Positions 21,509-33,621 are shown, counted from the first letter of the stretch. The stretch is 64,000 bases of DNA from Coptis chinensis (GCA_015680905.1 CM027379.1:101731001-101795000); one strand, 5' to 3'. The notes: a model not told the origin generated them from the sequence alone. Translations and numbers: made by a program.

Positions 21509-23785
21509 TGTCTATGACCAGTGATAATTTAAGTGGTGAAGTTGAGATAGATGAGTGGAGAGAGAGAGAACAGTAAGTGCTGAAGAAGTTGAAGCTAGGG
21601 TTTGTAATGGTGATGAGGCTTCCTCGTCTTCGTCATTGGAGATGATGGCTGATGATGTGAGGAGGCCTAGGTCGGAGGATTGTTATGCTTCTTTGAGGGA
21701 GGAGTTTGGTTGGGTGGAGGCCGACCTGGCCATGTACGACCTGAGTGGGGAGAAGAACTTGTATAGTAGTGACTACGTTCCTTGAGGTGGAGGGGTAGTG
21801 GTTTGTTTTGGGCAGTTGAAGGCTGGGATGAGATTGCCTTTTCCCGTCTTACTGTGGAGGTGTTGAATTTTTTGGGAAAAGCCCCTTGTCAGTTCGTAGG
21901 GAACAGTTGGAAGATTTTCCATGTGTTGGATTTGTTGAATGAGATGGGTTATAACATATGCTTATCAGATGTGCTGGAGCATTTCACTGTGAAGAGGTTG
22001 GCTGCTCTGAACTTCAGTTTTCAGGTCGGGAAGGGGAAGTCTCATGTTATTGTGGGAGTGAGTAATGAGAATTGGGGGCATAGGCCGTTGTTGGTTGTGG
22101 GTATATATGGTCATTCTCATTATAAGTTTAACACTTGTGTTATACGGTTGGAGGGTAGGTCGTTTGTTCTAGGTCATACTGTGTGTATGTTATATTATAC
22201 TTTGGACGTTCTGACCTATTTGTTTTGTTTGTGCAGAGGTTCATATTCTTGACCGTATTGAGACCGGTGCTATAAAAATGTTTTCTTGTTTGAGCTTGGA
22301 GGAGAAACAAGCTTTGTTGGGGGAGGTTGCGCATTATTTTAAGAGGCGTGGAGGAGAGAAAATCAACCGTAAAAAACTGGAGCAAAAGAAGAGGGCTCGC
22401 AAGGCTGTTGTTGATATATCTGATTCTAGCTCAGATTTTACAATGGAGAGGGAGAGCCACAAGAAGGCACTTGTTTCTGGAGGGAGAATGGCTGGAGGAG
22501 TTGCTGATAGCCATTCTGCTTCAGTGAGGATGGCTGGAGGAGCTGCTGATAGCCGTTCTGCCTCCAATCGCTCTGAGGTGGGTGATGGTGATCGTTTTGC
22601 TGGTATTGCTGATGGAAGTGGTGCTGCTTCCACTTCGTTCCGGAGGCATAATCTGAAGAGGTGCTCCGAAGTGGTTGAGACTGAGGGGTCAAAGAGGTCC
22701 CGTTCTGAGTCTGAAGAACGACTTGTTGCTGGTGAAGGTTGTGCTTCTTCAGGTTGGGTACCTTTGAAGAGGATGAACTTGAGTGATTTAGCTGTTGATG
22801 CTGGGGTGGCTGAGGCCCGTGGTAAGAAGAAAGCTGGGGATGCTGAGCCAGCTGCCCAAAAATGTTATGGGTCGGGGAGTGCGGCCCTAGGTGACAAGAG
22901 TGGAGATGACGTTCTGAGTAGGCTTGTCATGTATGATGACCCTACGAGTGGGATGAGGAAGTTTGTGAAGAATGGGGATTGTAGTTTGAAGTCCACTTTG
23001 GTGGCAGGAGGGTTGCTGGAGAGCATTGCTCTTGATGGAGATAGGTGTAAGCTGGACTCTAGGAAAGGCTTGGATGCGCACCTGAAAGAGATAGACCGGT
23101 CGTTGTGCTTTGTGAGTGCTCTGCTGATTTGAGCTTGTTTTCTTTATGCATTGTAAGTGTTGCGGATCTAACTTATTTTGTTGGTTGTTAGGTGCTGGCC
23201 ATGTACAGGAAGTTGAGGAATATGGCAGCCATCTCTGACCTGTACAAGAAGGAGCTGGATGCCGCCAAGGAGTCCTATGACAAGCTGGTGGCTGTGCAAC
23301 AAGTGGAGAGGGTTAAGGTTGTTGGGCTGAGGGCTCAGGTGCACGATCTGGCTGGGAATGTGGCCTTGTTGCGACCTACTCTCGATGCTTCAAAGCTAGA
23401 GACTCAGCACTGGGCTGGTGAGTTCAGAAAGGCACAGGTCGTCGCTGAAAAAGCTTAGGCTGAGTACAACGACCTGGTTGATTTGGTGGAGAGTGGGGTT
23501 GAGTACGTTCTGATTGAAGATTTTATAGAGCTGGATCGTAAGTACAACGCCCTGAAAAGATATGTCGAAAGTGGGGCTATAGTGGTAACTGGTGGAAGTA
23601 CCGCTGCAGATGCTAGTAGACGATCTGATCTGCCCTCCGACCTAGGTGCTGCTCCAGTTGCCTCTCCTGATGATGTTGTCTTGGATGTTTTGAAAGTGGC
23701 TGATGATTCGACTAGAAGCTCTGCTGCTGTAGAGGGTTGTGAGTTGGATCCTTTGAATGTAGAGCAAGTTTCTAATGTTGTGTAG
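21509..23785 (+). pseudogene. Antisense accessory gene (aORF) of the 20.7-30.7 kb Tat element
   Basis: Plus-strand blocks run opposite to gag-pol: 21555-21785, 21782-22252, 22278-23132, 23192-23458 and 23483-23785. Recognisable segments: an acidic start; NSWKIFHVLDLLNEMGYNIC and VIVGVSNENWGHRPLLVVG; a Ser/Arg-rich middle; a GMRKFVKNGDCSLKS module; and a coiled-coil-like end. The 39.7-53 kb element has the same order. Some gaps between blocks start GT and end AG at matching places in the two elements, so they may be introns. Antisense genes of this kind are known in Tat elements. Their function is not established. This copy is broken in at least one or two places. Confidence 0.65.
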
Positions 23786-23938
23786 TTTTGATATCCTTTG
23801 GTAAGTTTATTTGTTTGCAGGCTCTTGGAACAATATTTAAATCTGTTTGTTTGTTTGCTACTGATACACTGTATTTTTTATGATGGGGATACTGAGGTCG
23901 GTTTCCCGGGATAGTCTGGGGGCCTCTAGTATCTATCC

Positions 23939-24381
23939 AAATTTGTATTTAAGTAGCAATATTTAAATTACTTACTTGCTGAGATTGTGTTTGATGTTTG
24001 CCTGCATATGATTGTTTTTGCTGTTTTTGATTTGTTGTATGACAACCTGTGTTCAGAATTGATGAACTGTTAGACTTTGATAGGTCGTCTAGTTGTAACA
24101 GGTCGTAAAGCGTTCGTGGATGACCTGATATATTTGCGTAGTTGATACCTAGGCTTTCTAAATTTGTATTTAAGTAGCAATATTTAAATTACTTACTTGC
24201 TGAGATTGTGTTTGATGTTTGCTTGCATATGATTGTTTTTGTTGTTTTTTTATTTGTTGTATGATGACCTGTGTTCAGAATTGATGAACTGTTGGACTTT
24301 GATAGGTCGTCTAGTTGTAACAGGTCGTAAAGCGTTCGTGGATGACCTGATATATTTGCGTAGTTGATACCTAGGCTTTCT
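23939..24381. repeat. Two tandem copies of a 221-bp unit
   Basis: The unit starts AAATTTGTATTTAAGTAGCA at 23939 and again at 24160; both copies end near CTAGGCTTTCT. They are nearly identical. The pair lies between the antisense gene and integrase, in the region of Tat elements known to vary and gain tandem repeats. Confidence 0.9.
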
Positions 24382-24438
24382 CGTGCCCTTAGGTGTGTGT
24401 GTTGAATCATTCCTTCTTGGGGGAATTTTTTTTTTTTA

Positions 24439-24720
24439 TATAATTAGCCTTTGAATGGCCATTATAGTTGAGTCTAGCTTAAACCCTGTCGAGGTCGCAA
24501 GCTGGCTTGGGGTCTATTTGGAGGACCCCTGGATTGTATTTGTCTGATAATTGGCCTTTGAATGGCAATTCCAGTTGAATCATGCTTAACCTTGGCGTTG
24601 GTGTTAAGTTAATTTAGGGTCCTTTTGGGGGACCTTGGGTTGAATTGATTGATAACTAACCACTGCGTGGTTGTTGTAGTTGAGTCGTTCTTGACTCCAC
24701 CTTTGATGTACAACCTGACA
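24439..24720. repeat. Degenerate tandem repeat, unit about 106 bp
   Basis: Three diverged units begin ATAATTAGCCTTTGAATGGC (24439), ATAATTGGCCTTTGAATGGC (about 24546) and ATAACTAACCACTGCGTGG (about 24652). Each continues with a GTTGA.TC..GCTTAA-like segment and a GGTC-x-TTTGG-GGACC pattern. It lies next to the 221-bp pair in the same variable region. Confidence 0.65.
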
Positions 24721-24844
24721 TTGTGATATTCGAGGTCGTTTTGTGTAGTGCAAGATGCCTGGTACTCATGTAAAGCAAAATATGACATCTGTACTCAATA
24801 TGTTGATGAAAATTTATTCATGACTGATATATCTGGAAGAAAAA

Positions 24845-25602
24845 CTTATTTATAAAATCGCTTGAGGAGAGCTGTATTCCAAGGTCGGGGAAGCACATCA
24901 CCGAGCTGAGTTTTGATCCAGTATGCACCATTTCCTTCGACTTTGTCAACAATGTAGGGGCCTTCCCATGTTGGGTTGAGTTTGGCAGGAGCGAGTGTCT
25001 TTTTAAGAACTAGGTCGCCAGCTTGAAAAGATCTTGGGACGACCTTCTTGTTGTAAGATCATTGGATTGTTTGGTGGTATCGAACTAGGGATATTGCAGC
25101 TGTTTCCCTTTGTTTTTCTAGGAGATTGACCTCTTTTGCCAAGATGCTATCATTTTCTCCTGATTTGACGATGTCAGAATGTGTGGTTGTGATCGTGAGT
25201 TCTGATGGTATGACTGATTCTGTTCCGAAGCAAAGTATGAACGGAGACTCATTGGTACTGGCTCTAGCTGTTGTTCTGTATGACCATAGAATGTTCTCGA
25301 GTTGTTCCGGCCATTGGCTTTTCTTGCTTTCCAACTTCTTTTGGAGATTTTCCTTGATTGCTTTGTTGGTAGCTTCTGCTTAGCCATTACTGTGTGCATA
25401 TCTAGGTGTATAAAATGCTTGAATGATGCGCCATTTTTGTAAAAACGCTTTGACTTGCGAGCCAGCAAATTGAGTTCCGTTGTCCATGACAAGGGTGTGG
25501 GGGAGGCCAAATCTTGTGATGATATTGGTCCATATGAAGTTGATAACGTGGACTTCTTTGACTTAAACTAAAGGGATTGTTTCTACCAATTTGGTGAAGT
25601 AA
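24845..25602 (-). pseudogene. Integrase core and C-terminus (20.7-30.7 kb element)
   Basis: Minus-strand text includes the core end QLENILWSYRTTARASTNES and the C-terminal VPRSF, GDLVLK, NPTWEGPYIV and GNGAYWIKTQ motifs near 24880-25050. The parts lie in more than one frame. Integrase inserts the element's DNA into the genome in working copies; this copy is broken. Confidence 0.8.
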
Positions 25603-27162
25603 TCAGTGGTTGCTAGAACGTATTTGAGTCCTGTTTTCTTTTGTGGGATGAATGGTCCCATGATGTCTAGCCCCCACATGTGGAAAGGCCAAGGGCTGGC
25701 TATATTGACCAACTCCCGTGTTGGGCTTAGGTGGTTGACATTGGTGGCATTTGAGAACGTATATTTTTGCTTCGATATGAATGCCTGGCCAGTAGTACCC
25801 TTGGGCTATTGCTTTATGTGCCAGGGATCTTGCTCTTGCATGGTTGCCACATTCGCCCTTGTAAATCTCGTTGAAGATGAGTTGGCCTTCGCGTGGAGTG
25901 ATACACCTGAGGTGGGGTCCGCCTACTGATTTACAGAACAAGCATCCGTTGATTACGGTGTATCTGAGAGCTCGACATTGTATGACACATGCATTCTTTG
26001 TCTCTGATGGGAGCTCGCCATGTAAGATGAACTTGACAAATGGGCCTATCCAAGATTGACTGATCTCTTCCTCGGATGAGGGCTGGAAATCTGTGAGGCT
26101 ATTAACACTTTCTTGTTGGTAGGCGGGCCTCTCTAAAATGTCAATGTAGATTGTGCTGGGGCAAACCTCTTCTGTCTTTGAGGTTAAGAAGGCTAGATTG
26201 TCTGCATGTCTGTTATCTTCCCTTGGAATATGCTCTAATGAGAACGTTTTGAACAATTTGATGAGGTTACTGAGGACCTGAGCGTACTTTGCAAGGTTTC
26301 CTCCATTTGTGACATATTCCTTGGTGATCTGCTTGACTATTAGCTGTGAGTCACTGTAAGCTTTAAGCTTTGGGACTTGTAGTTGTTGTGCCATGCGGAG
26401 GCCTATGATCAATGCTTCGTACTCCGCTTTGTTGTTGGACATTGCAAAATTGATCTTGATTGATTTTTGTAGTTGGGTGTCTTCTGGTGAAGTCAACACA
26501 GCCCCCAGTCCACTACCGTTGTTGTTGCACGCTCCATCTACGTAGAGGTGCCATGTGTCTGGGGTTGCTGATTGATGGAGTGAAGTGATGGGCTCAGGTT
26601 CCCAGTTGACGTCTTCGACGGGGAAATCCGCAAGGAAGTTAGCAACGACCTGTCCTTTGCGAGATGTTCTGAGAACGAACTCGATGTGGTGCTCTCCGAG
26701 CTCTTCAGCCCATTTGGCCATTCGAGCCATTTTTTTGTTGGAACTCAAAACTTGCTTGATAGGTACATCGCTTATTACCTTTATGTTGTGGGCCTGAAAG
26801 TAAGGACGGAATTTCCGAGCTGAGTATAACAGAGATAACATTGTTTTCTCCATTGCGGAGTAATGTTTCTCTGCATCTGCCAATGTCTTGCTCGTGAAGT
26901 AAACAAGCTTTTCGATCCCCTCGTTCTCGCAAAAGAGGACCGAGCTGATTGCAAAGTCAGTAGTTACAAGATAAAGTCCCAGCATTTCTCCTTCTTCTGG
27001 TTTGGACAGGACGGGTGGAGTTGATAAATACACTTTCAGGTCGTTGAAAGCTTTTTGGCATTCATCTGTCCATGTGAATGTTGCACCTTTTTTGAGTATT
27101 TGCAGGAATGGTCTACACTTATCAGATGCTCGTGAGATGAATCTGTTGAGGGCTGAAACCAT
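25603..27162 (-). CDS. RNase H, second RNase H and integrase start (Tat-lineage)
   Basis: This open frame of 519 residues begins in the reverse transcriptase connection (LNRFISRASDKCRPFLQILK). The first RNase H follows (YFTSKTLADAEKHYSAMEK), then a second, archaeal-type RNase H with LYVDGACNNNGSGLGAVL, NNKAEYEALIIGLRMA and HADNLAF. It ends in the integrase zinc-binding segment (ARSLAHKAIAQGYYWPGI, KCHQCQ). The second RNase H is diagnostic of the Tat lineage. This is the best preserved pol block of the element. Confidence 0.88.
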   Translation of the reverse strand: MVSALNRFISRASDKCRPFLQILKKGATFTWTDECQKAFNDLKVYLSTPPVLSKPEEGEMLGLYLVTTDFAISSVLFCENEGIEKLVYFTSKTLADAEKHYSAMEKTMLSLLYSARKFRPYFQAHNIKVISDVPIKQVLSSNKKMARMAKWAEELGEHHIEFVLRTSRKGQVVANFLADFPVEDVNWEPEPITSLHQSATPDTWHLYVDGACNNNGSGLGAVLTSPEDTQLQKSIKINFAMSNNKAEYEALIIGLRMAQQLQVPKLKAYSDSQLIVKQITKEYVTNGGNLAKYAQVLSNLIKLFKTFSLEHIPREDNRHADNLAFLTSKTEEVCPSTIYIDILERPAYQQESVNSLTDFQPSSEEEISQSWIGPFVKFILHGELPSETKNACVIQCRALRYTVINGCLFCKSVGGPHLRCITPREGQLIFNEIYKGECGNHARARSLAHKAIAQGYYWPGIHIEAKIYVLKCHQCQPPKPNTGVGQYSQPLAFPHVGARHHGTIHPTKENRTQIRSSNH

Positions 27163-27183
27163 CCCAGATAACTTGTGGATTTG

Positions 27184-28620
27184 TTACTTTGTAGTTGGCT
27201 CTGGCATGTCAAGGAGAGCTCGTATCTGTTCTGGATTTGCTTCAATGCGTCTTTGTGAAACGAGATAACCTAAGAACTTTCCTAAGGCTACTCCGAATAT
27301 GCATTTGGCTGGGTTGAGCTTCATCTTGTTTTGGTGTAACCTTTCAAAGGCTTCTTGTAGGTAAGAAATGTGATTGCCCGCCTTCTCGCTTTTAACCACC
27401 ATGTCGTCTATGTAGACTTCCATGGTGTCGCCTAGCAAGTCTTTGAATATTTTGGTGACCAGTCTTTGGTAAGTCGCACCGGAGTTCTTCAAGCCGAATG
27501 GTAGGACGTTGTAACAGAACGTTCCTTGCTCGGTGATGAAGGACATTTTTCCTGATCTTCCTCTGTTAGTGGTATCTGATTATATCCGCTGTATGCGTCC
27601 ATAAATGATAAAAGCTCGTGACCGCAGGTTTGATCTACCATAGTGTCGATTCTTTGTATAGGGAAACTATCCTTTGGGCAGTGCTTGTTGGCGTTGGTGA
27701 AGTCTATGCAAAGTCGTATCTGACCATTCTTTTTTGGAACGGCTACAATATTGGCTAGCCAAGTCGGATATTCAACCTCTCTGATGAATCCCACATTTTT
27801 TAGCTTTTCTATCTCTTCATTGATGGCCTTTTGAAATTTGAGTGCTAGTTTCCTTGGTCGTTGTTTGATATGCTTGACAGTTGGATATACATTTAACTTG
27901 TGGCAAGCGACCTGAAGGTCGATTCCTAGCATATCGATATACAACCAAGCAAAAACATCTTTATTGAGAGATAGGAATTTGACAAGTTGCTCCTTGAGCA
28001 TGGGGTATAAGTCAGCCCCTATATAAACAAATTTTGTGTCATCATCTGTGCCCAGATTGACTTTTTCTCCTGGTTCTATTTGAGCTTGTTTTCCTTTGAG
28101 CTTGTTTGCTGCAATTGCTAGAGGGCTGGATGCTTGAGGATCTTGTTTCTTTGGGATGTCCTTCTCTTCGACGACCTGAGGCTTGGGTAAGGTCGTTGTG
28201 CTGATGTGATTGCATCGGTGAGCTTCTAGTTGGTTGCTTTTGAGCTCCATGATGCCTCGAGGTCCGGGGAACCGTAGGACTTGGTGCAATGTTGATGGAA
28301 TTGCTTGGATCTTGTGAATCTATCTGCGTCGTCCTAAGATGGCAGTGTAGGACAACTTGGCATCGATCACACTGAAACGTGTTGAAGTTTTGACCATGTC
28401 TTCCTTTTCGCCAATGGAGACTGGTAGGATAACGTCTCTGATGGCATCTGTGCGATCTCCGTTGAATCAATAGAGTGGTGCATTTGATTCTATCATCACC
28501 GAGTCTGGCAGGTGCATATCCTTGTAAGTTTGATAGAAAAGTATGTCGCACGAGCTGCCTCGATCGATGAGAACTCTTTTGACTGTCCACCCATTGATTG
28601 TGATGTGCACTACCAGGGCA
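27184..28620 (-). pseudogene. Protease and reverse transcriptase of the 20.7-30.7 kb element
   Basis: The protease active-site region shows VKRVLID followed by a GSSCDILF block near 28560. Reverse transcriptase motifs follow on the minus strand: WLANIVAVPKKNGQIRLCID, FMDAYSGYNQIPL, NVLPFGLKNSGATYQRLV and the catalytic YIDDMVVKS box, then LGYLVSQRRIEANPEQIRAL. These are standard Ty3/gypsy Tat-type motifs. The region is interrupted between blocks. Confidence 0.85.
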
Positions 28621-30118
28621 TCATTGTGGGGTAGCCACACCTTGTCCAGATCCTCCTCAGTGAATGAAATTGTTGTTGTTGTTTGAGGGTTGGTGGGATT
28701 GATCACCTTAGCTTTGTGGGAGAGGTGATAGATTTCTTGAAGCGCTCCAACTCTTCGGCGCTTTTCACGACCTGAGGTTTCGTCATTGGAGGTGTCTGTA
28801 ATCATGTTGATAACCTTTTTCTCATCATGGTAGGAGGAGTGTTGTCTCCTGTTATGCCTCGACCGACCTGGTGATTTAGATCGTCGGGTCATTTGGCTCC
28901 TGTTTCTATTGTTAGCAACTCGTTCATGGCTACGGCTCCTATTTCTATGTCGCTTGGCATCTAGCTTATACCTGAGGTCCCTGTCTGGCAGGAACTCTTT
29001 CAATTTGCCCTCTTTAACTAAGTCTTGGAGGTAGTGCTTCAGGCTCCAACAATCATTGGTGTCATGGTGGTGGAGCTTGTGGAAATGGCAGTATGGACGT
29101 TCTGGAATGGCGATCACCTTGTTGATGTTGGGCTTGAAGTATGATGTTGTATATATCTTATTTAGGATCTGGCTTGGCGTCCTGGAGAAGTTGGAGAATT
29201 CCCATTTTGTGTAAGAGCGTTTGTGGGAGCTGAAGCTCTTGTTGTTGTTCCCAGAATAGTGGATGCTTCCTTTGGGCTCTTGTTTGTCGCTCACTGCGAG
29301 GACTTCTTTGCCCTTACGCTGGGCCAACCATTCCTCATACTTGATGTACTTGTCTATTATGTGATATAGGTCATCTAAGCGTTCTGGCTTGTTTCGCATT
29401 AGAGACCCTGCTAGGTCGGAGTCATCCGGGAGAGCATTGGTGAATGCAGAAGTTGCAAAGCTGTCTTTTAAGCCTGGCTCTATTGAGAGGAGCTCCTTTT
29501 TGAAACGTCCTAGGAAGGCATAGATCGTCTCGCCATGTGCTTGCTTGAGCTGAAACAGGGAGTCCAGGTCGGCTTGCTTTTTCCTGTTGTGGACAAACTC
29601 TACTGCGAACGACTCAGCTAGCTTGTCGAAGTTGCTAATTGAATCAAGAGTGAGCGTATAAAACCATTCCCAAGCTCCGTCTTTCAGGCTGGTTGGAAAA
29701 AGTTTGCACTTCAAGTAGTCGTACTCTGTAGCGATGTATAGTATGAGGATCTGGGTGTAACGAGCTATGTGCTGGCCTGGACACGAGCTGTCGTCGTACT
29801 GCGGGAAATTTGGTTGGATGAACTCTGATGGAGGTTGCTTATCTCTGATTTTAGTTATGAATGGAGGATCTTCTGAGCGATCTGGAGCGCGCTAGCCTTG
29901 TCATTCGACTTCTCCAATCTTTGTTCGAAGTCTTCTAACCTTTTGTTTGTGGTGGTGGTGAAGGCTGTGATAGCGTTGTTCTCCACTGCGTCTGGAGTGC
30001 CATTGTTGTTGTTGGAGGTGGCTTGTTCCGACATCGTCTGGTTCTCTTATTGCAAGGTTAGGAAGGCTTCTTGGAGTGTCTTCATCTGATCTGCCAACAT
30101 TTGAAGTGAGGGGTCCAT
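28600..30118 (-). pseudogene. gag of the 20.7-30.7 kb Tat-lineage element
   Basis: The largest minus-strand frame here (28467-29714, 415 residues) has gag text: GAWEWFYTL, DSISNFDKLAESFAVEFVHN, then DLDSLFQLKQAHGETIYAFL and LGRFKKELLSIEPGL. A zinc-knuckle-like CHFHKLHHHDTNDCW segment and a basic Arg/Ser-rich tail follow. The N-terminal start is likely near 30118. In the family this is the particle protein. Retrotransposon fossil. Confidence 0.8.
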
Positions 30119-30184
30119 GGTGGTTTTTCTGACCAGCTTCGTGGGCTTGAGAAAAGAGTGGTTGTTCTTTTCTTAAGGAAACGA

Positions 30185-30200
30185 ACCGGGAGACGGCGCC
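30185..30200 (-). other. Primer binding site of the Tat-lineage element
   Basis: Minus-strand GGCGCCGTCTCCCGG lies two bases from the LTR edge. GGCGCCGTCT is common to primer sites of the Tat lineage. I do not assign the tRNA. Confidence 0.8.
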
Positions 30201-30202
30201 AA

Positions 30203-30651
30203 TGTAGATGTTGGTGTTTTATGCCTACGACCTGATGTTGAGGTTGAAGGGGAATGGATGCATTCTTCTTGGGATAAGAGTTGCCTACGTATCAAGTTTC
30301 TTGGGGTAAACTTGAATCAAGCCTTATGTAGTTTATCTCTCTTTATTTATAAATGTTTGAACTGACCTTCCATATTTGATCCAGGCCGTTATGAAGTGTA
30401 GATCCACCTTGTGTGCTATCTTGGAGATTCGCCATTACTCTGATGTTACAAAGTAAATATCTCCTTGATTATTGCGTTGACTGAGCTTGAGGATTGCACT
30501 GACTAATTTGCTTCCATAAATGGTTGTAACTGATGTTGGGGACGTTCTGGGGTTGGGTCGCTGGTACACTCTGATGAATTGGTACGAGCTGATAGTCTGC
30601 GACCTGGTGTGTGGACACGTGTACTATAGTGTAGAATGGAGGGTACTTACA
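30203..30651 (-). repeat. 5' LTR, Tat-lineage element (20.7-30.7 kb)
   Basis: 449 bp with the same ends as the left copy. The primer site adjoins it on the inner side, and the target duplication AGTGA follows on the outer side. Confidence 0.93.
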
Positions 30652-30733
30652 AGTGATCATGTGATCGAATAACCTACTTACCAAAGAAAGATAAAATGTG
30701 ATCGAACCGGTTGCACATCTAACCTAAGCATAG

Positions 30734-33616
30734 TGTCACAACTCGAATTTCTAAACAATTACAAAGTGAATATTTGAAATATAAATATCTCAAACATCGC
30801 TATGTTCAATTGTCTAAAAGCCCAGGCTATGACGGGGTGGATACAACACATGCCAAAACCTAAAACCTACATTATAAAAGAATAAACCCAAGAATTTTCC
30901 ACCATCACTTTATTAAGCTACCTTCCGTCCAAGCAAAACATCAAACAAACTCTAAGAATAAAAGTCTTCACTACCATGTTTTCATGTCATTCAAAAATGT
31001 AAACTACGCTATTACATCCTTCCAATAAGAATTGGACCTAATAAAAGAACCAACGGACTGCTCCAGGCAAGAATCCAAATCACACGTCGTGGTTCCATTG
31101 CCTTCCACCTATGTTCCCAAGAACACACCCACGTTGCCAAAACAAAGCAAACATGGGTCAGCAAAATGGAATTTGCTGGTATGAGTAGACTAACATCATA
31201 GTTCATTCTAGACTTTAATCATCCAACAAATACTTTATATGTACCCATATCTTAATCATTCTCAGCTTAGAAGACAGGTAGTTCCGTCATTTCAACCGGC
31301 ATAGTTTCTTTCCAAGCAAGACTTTCATTATATTAACTCATTATAATAACTCGTTTTAATAACTAAGTAATTGAATTAAAACTTACCGATATCCACTTCT
31401 GTATAAGGGTAGGACCGCGTCCCTGCACAAAATATTATTAAGTCATACCCTCCTGCAAACGAAAGTTATAAATTTTATATAACATATGTAGATATCCTAT
31501 AGGTATTCAAATGTAAGCCCAAACACACTCGCATAATTAAATCAATTTCTTTTATCAATTAATCAATTACTTTTCTTATACACCCACCCTTTAGTACCTA
31601 CTCCACGATTTGCACTCCGCACATTTGCCAAATCACACATTTTTGTGTGCCTCTTTCTCACCGAATACCACAATATCATAGCCATCTCTGGGCTTTCATA
31701 CACATATTTCATAGCCTCTTTGGGCATAAAACTCAGGTCATTCATAGCACATTCAATGAATACTTTAGGTCATTCCCGCTACATTCAAGGAATACCGATC
31801 ATATCACTAATGGGCCATTCATGGCACATTCAATGAATTCCCTGGGTCATTCCCGCCACATTCAAGGAATACCCAACCCTACATTCCCGTACCCTCAAGG
31901 AAAACAACTAACCCGCAAGGGGAATACCTTAGTTCCTCTCTAGGGTAGTCCAAACAATCTGGTCATTCATGGCACATTCAATAAATACCCATTTATAATG
32001 CTAACGGGCCATTTATGGCACATTCAATAAATGCCCACCTAGTATATGACATCATCAGTCATAAAAATTCATTTCCAAAACTTGAGGAGTGGAGAGTTCT
32101 AAAAGGGTGCGGTAAATTTGTTTACACATTATTGAACTTTATTGCATATATTATTTCAGAGAACGGAGGAGTATCTTGTTTCATGTATTTTTGTTTATGC
32201 GTTATTAATTATATGGATGTCTAAGTGTCATAACGTCGTATATCATAAAAGACTGAAATATCACATCGTAGTTAATACACGTACACACGTATATATAGAA
32301 AGGTCTTAGCCTAAAGCCAAACATGCTAATAGCCCTAGACCTATCCTAATAGACCAAATCATCATCCGAGTTAAAAGTCAACTCTGGTCAACTATTCAAA
32401 GTCAACTCTTGTCAACAGTCAAAGTCAACCCTGGTCAACAGTCAAAGTCAACCAGTCCTAAAGTTAATCTAACCAAAAACCCAAAGACTAAGGCCCAAAA
32501 CTCTTGGCCTTTCCCAAGCCCAATCTAAACTTAAGCCCATGAGCCCATGAGTGAATATCCAAAAAAATCACTCAAGCCCACTTGCCTGATTCGGCCCAAG
32601 CCCAAACAAAACTCACTGTTCACCTTCTTCTTCCTCACAGCACCTCTCCTCCACCTCCAGCCACCACCGGCCATCCAACAAGACTAGTTGGTTCGGCCCA
32701 AACAACAATATGAATGGTTCGGCCCAATCTCAAACCCAACCAAGGGTCGTCTCCCCTCACTCAAATTTCGCAGCTCTCCACCGATCAGCCACCACCAATT
32801 CCCATCCACCCACACTTCCAACCTAACCGAAATTAACCTAAATCAAAACCCCTACTACTTTAATTAACACAAAAACTCAACTCATTGATTTACCAATTCC
32901 TCCATCAAAACTGGATCGATATTTCGACCTCCATTAACGCCTGTTCCAAAGCTTCAACCTCACACTCTCCAACACCAAATCCATCATCAACAATCAACAT
33001 CAAACCAACAGTATAATATCACAACAAAATTCAAACAAAACAAATCATCCAAACAAAACAAAACAGGACGATTTGGTTCTTTTGGTGAAAATGCGAAAAC
33101 GCGTAGCCAATACATAAATTGACAAATTTGTTTACAACAACCATAATTGATTTATTACCCTCGTTTTATCACTGGATATGGACAAGTTTTCCGGAGACAG
33201 ACGGTTCTTCAAACGATAGTCAAGATGTATACGCAGTTAACACTAAATAGTATACAATATAAAAGAGAATCTTACAACAGTATGTGAACAATAAAAATCA
33301 TATTTTTTCCATCCTCATGCAATCTACAGTAAAAGATAACTTTATAAAAACATAATATATCTACTCACCCGTAGTACGCTCCGACTATCAACTAGCTATC
33401 AGAAAAATCTTCTTTTTCTTCTTTCAGTAAAACTTTTTTTTTTTTTCTCTGTATAAAATTCTCTGTGTTTTTCTCCAAAAAAAAACAAGGATGAAAGTTA
33501 TTTATTTACCTACGCGGCTTTTATCCTTAACTAATAGTTATCATATATTTTGTTTTAGCTATTATTATTATTATTATACTAGGTAAAAAAATAAAAGAAA
33601 AAGACGGGGTGTTATA
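30734..33616. repeat. Solo LTR (2.88 kb), TSD CATAG
   Basis: It starts TGTCACAACTCG and ends GGGGTGTTATA, with CATAG on both sides (30729-30733 and 33617-33621). It aligns by landmarks with 35598-39354: the CCACGTTG and GCAAA..GAATTTG.TGGTATGAGTA blocks, the CGATTTGCAC and GTGTGCCTCT blocks, and a repeated CATTCAATGAATAC / CATTCAAGGAATACC unit. Long LTRs with TGTnACACCC-type ends are common in Tekay/Del-like chromoviruses; that lineage is an inference, as no coding part is present. Orientation is not certain. Confidence 0.75.
32367..32455. repeat. Short tandem GTCAAC-type repeat in the solo LTR
   Basis: Three to four units of AAAGTCAACTCTGGTCAACA or close variants, about 27 bp each. A local feature of this LTR copy. 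Confidence 0.7.
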
Positions 33617-33621
33617 CATAG

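Larger units (their letters stand above)
20665..30651 (-). mobile_element. Tat-lineage Ty3/gypsy element with antisense gene, TSD AGTGA
   Basis: Both LTRs are 449 bp (20665-21113 and 30203-30651), start TGTAGATG, end CTTACA, and are flanked by the same five bases AGTGA (20660-20664 and 30652-30656). The right LTR adjoins the primer site GGCGCCGTCTCCCGG (minus strand); the left adjoins the polypurine tract AAAGGGGGCTG. Between them lie gag, protease, reverse transcriptase, two RNase H domains and integrase on the minus strand, plus an antisense gene on the plus strand near the 3' LTR. Dual RNase H and the antisense gene are Tat-lineage traits. By hand count the LTRs differ at about 9% of sites, roughly 3-4 million years at 1.3e-8 per site per year. 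The coding parts are interrupted in about half a dozen places. Confidence 0.92.

Noticed and set aside
21555-23785. Independent host genes on the plus strand
   Set aside because: They lie fully inside a retrotransposon with matching LTRs and duplications, and the same blocks recur in the same place in the second Tat element.
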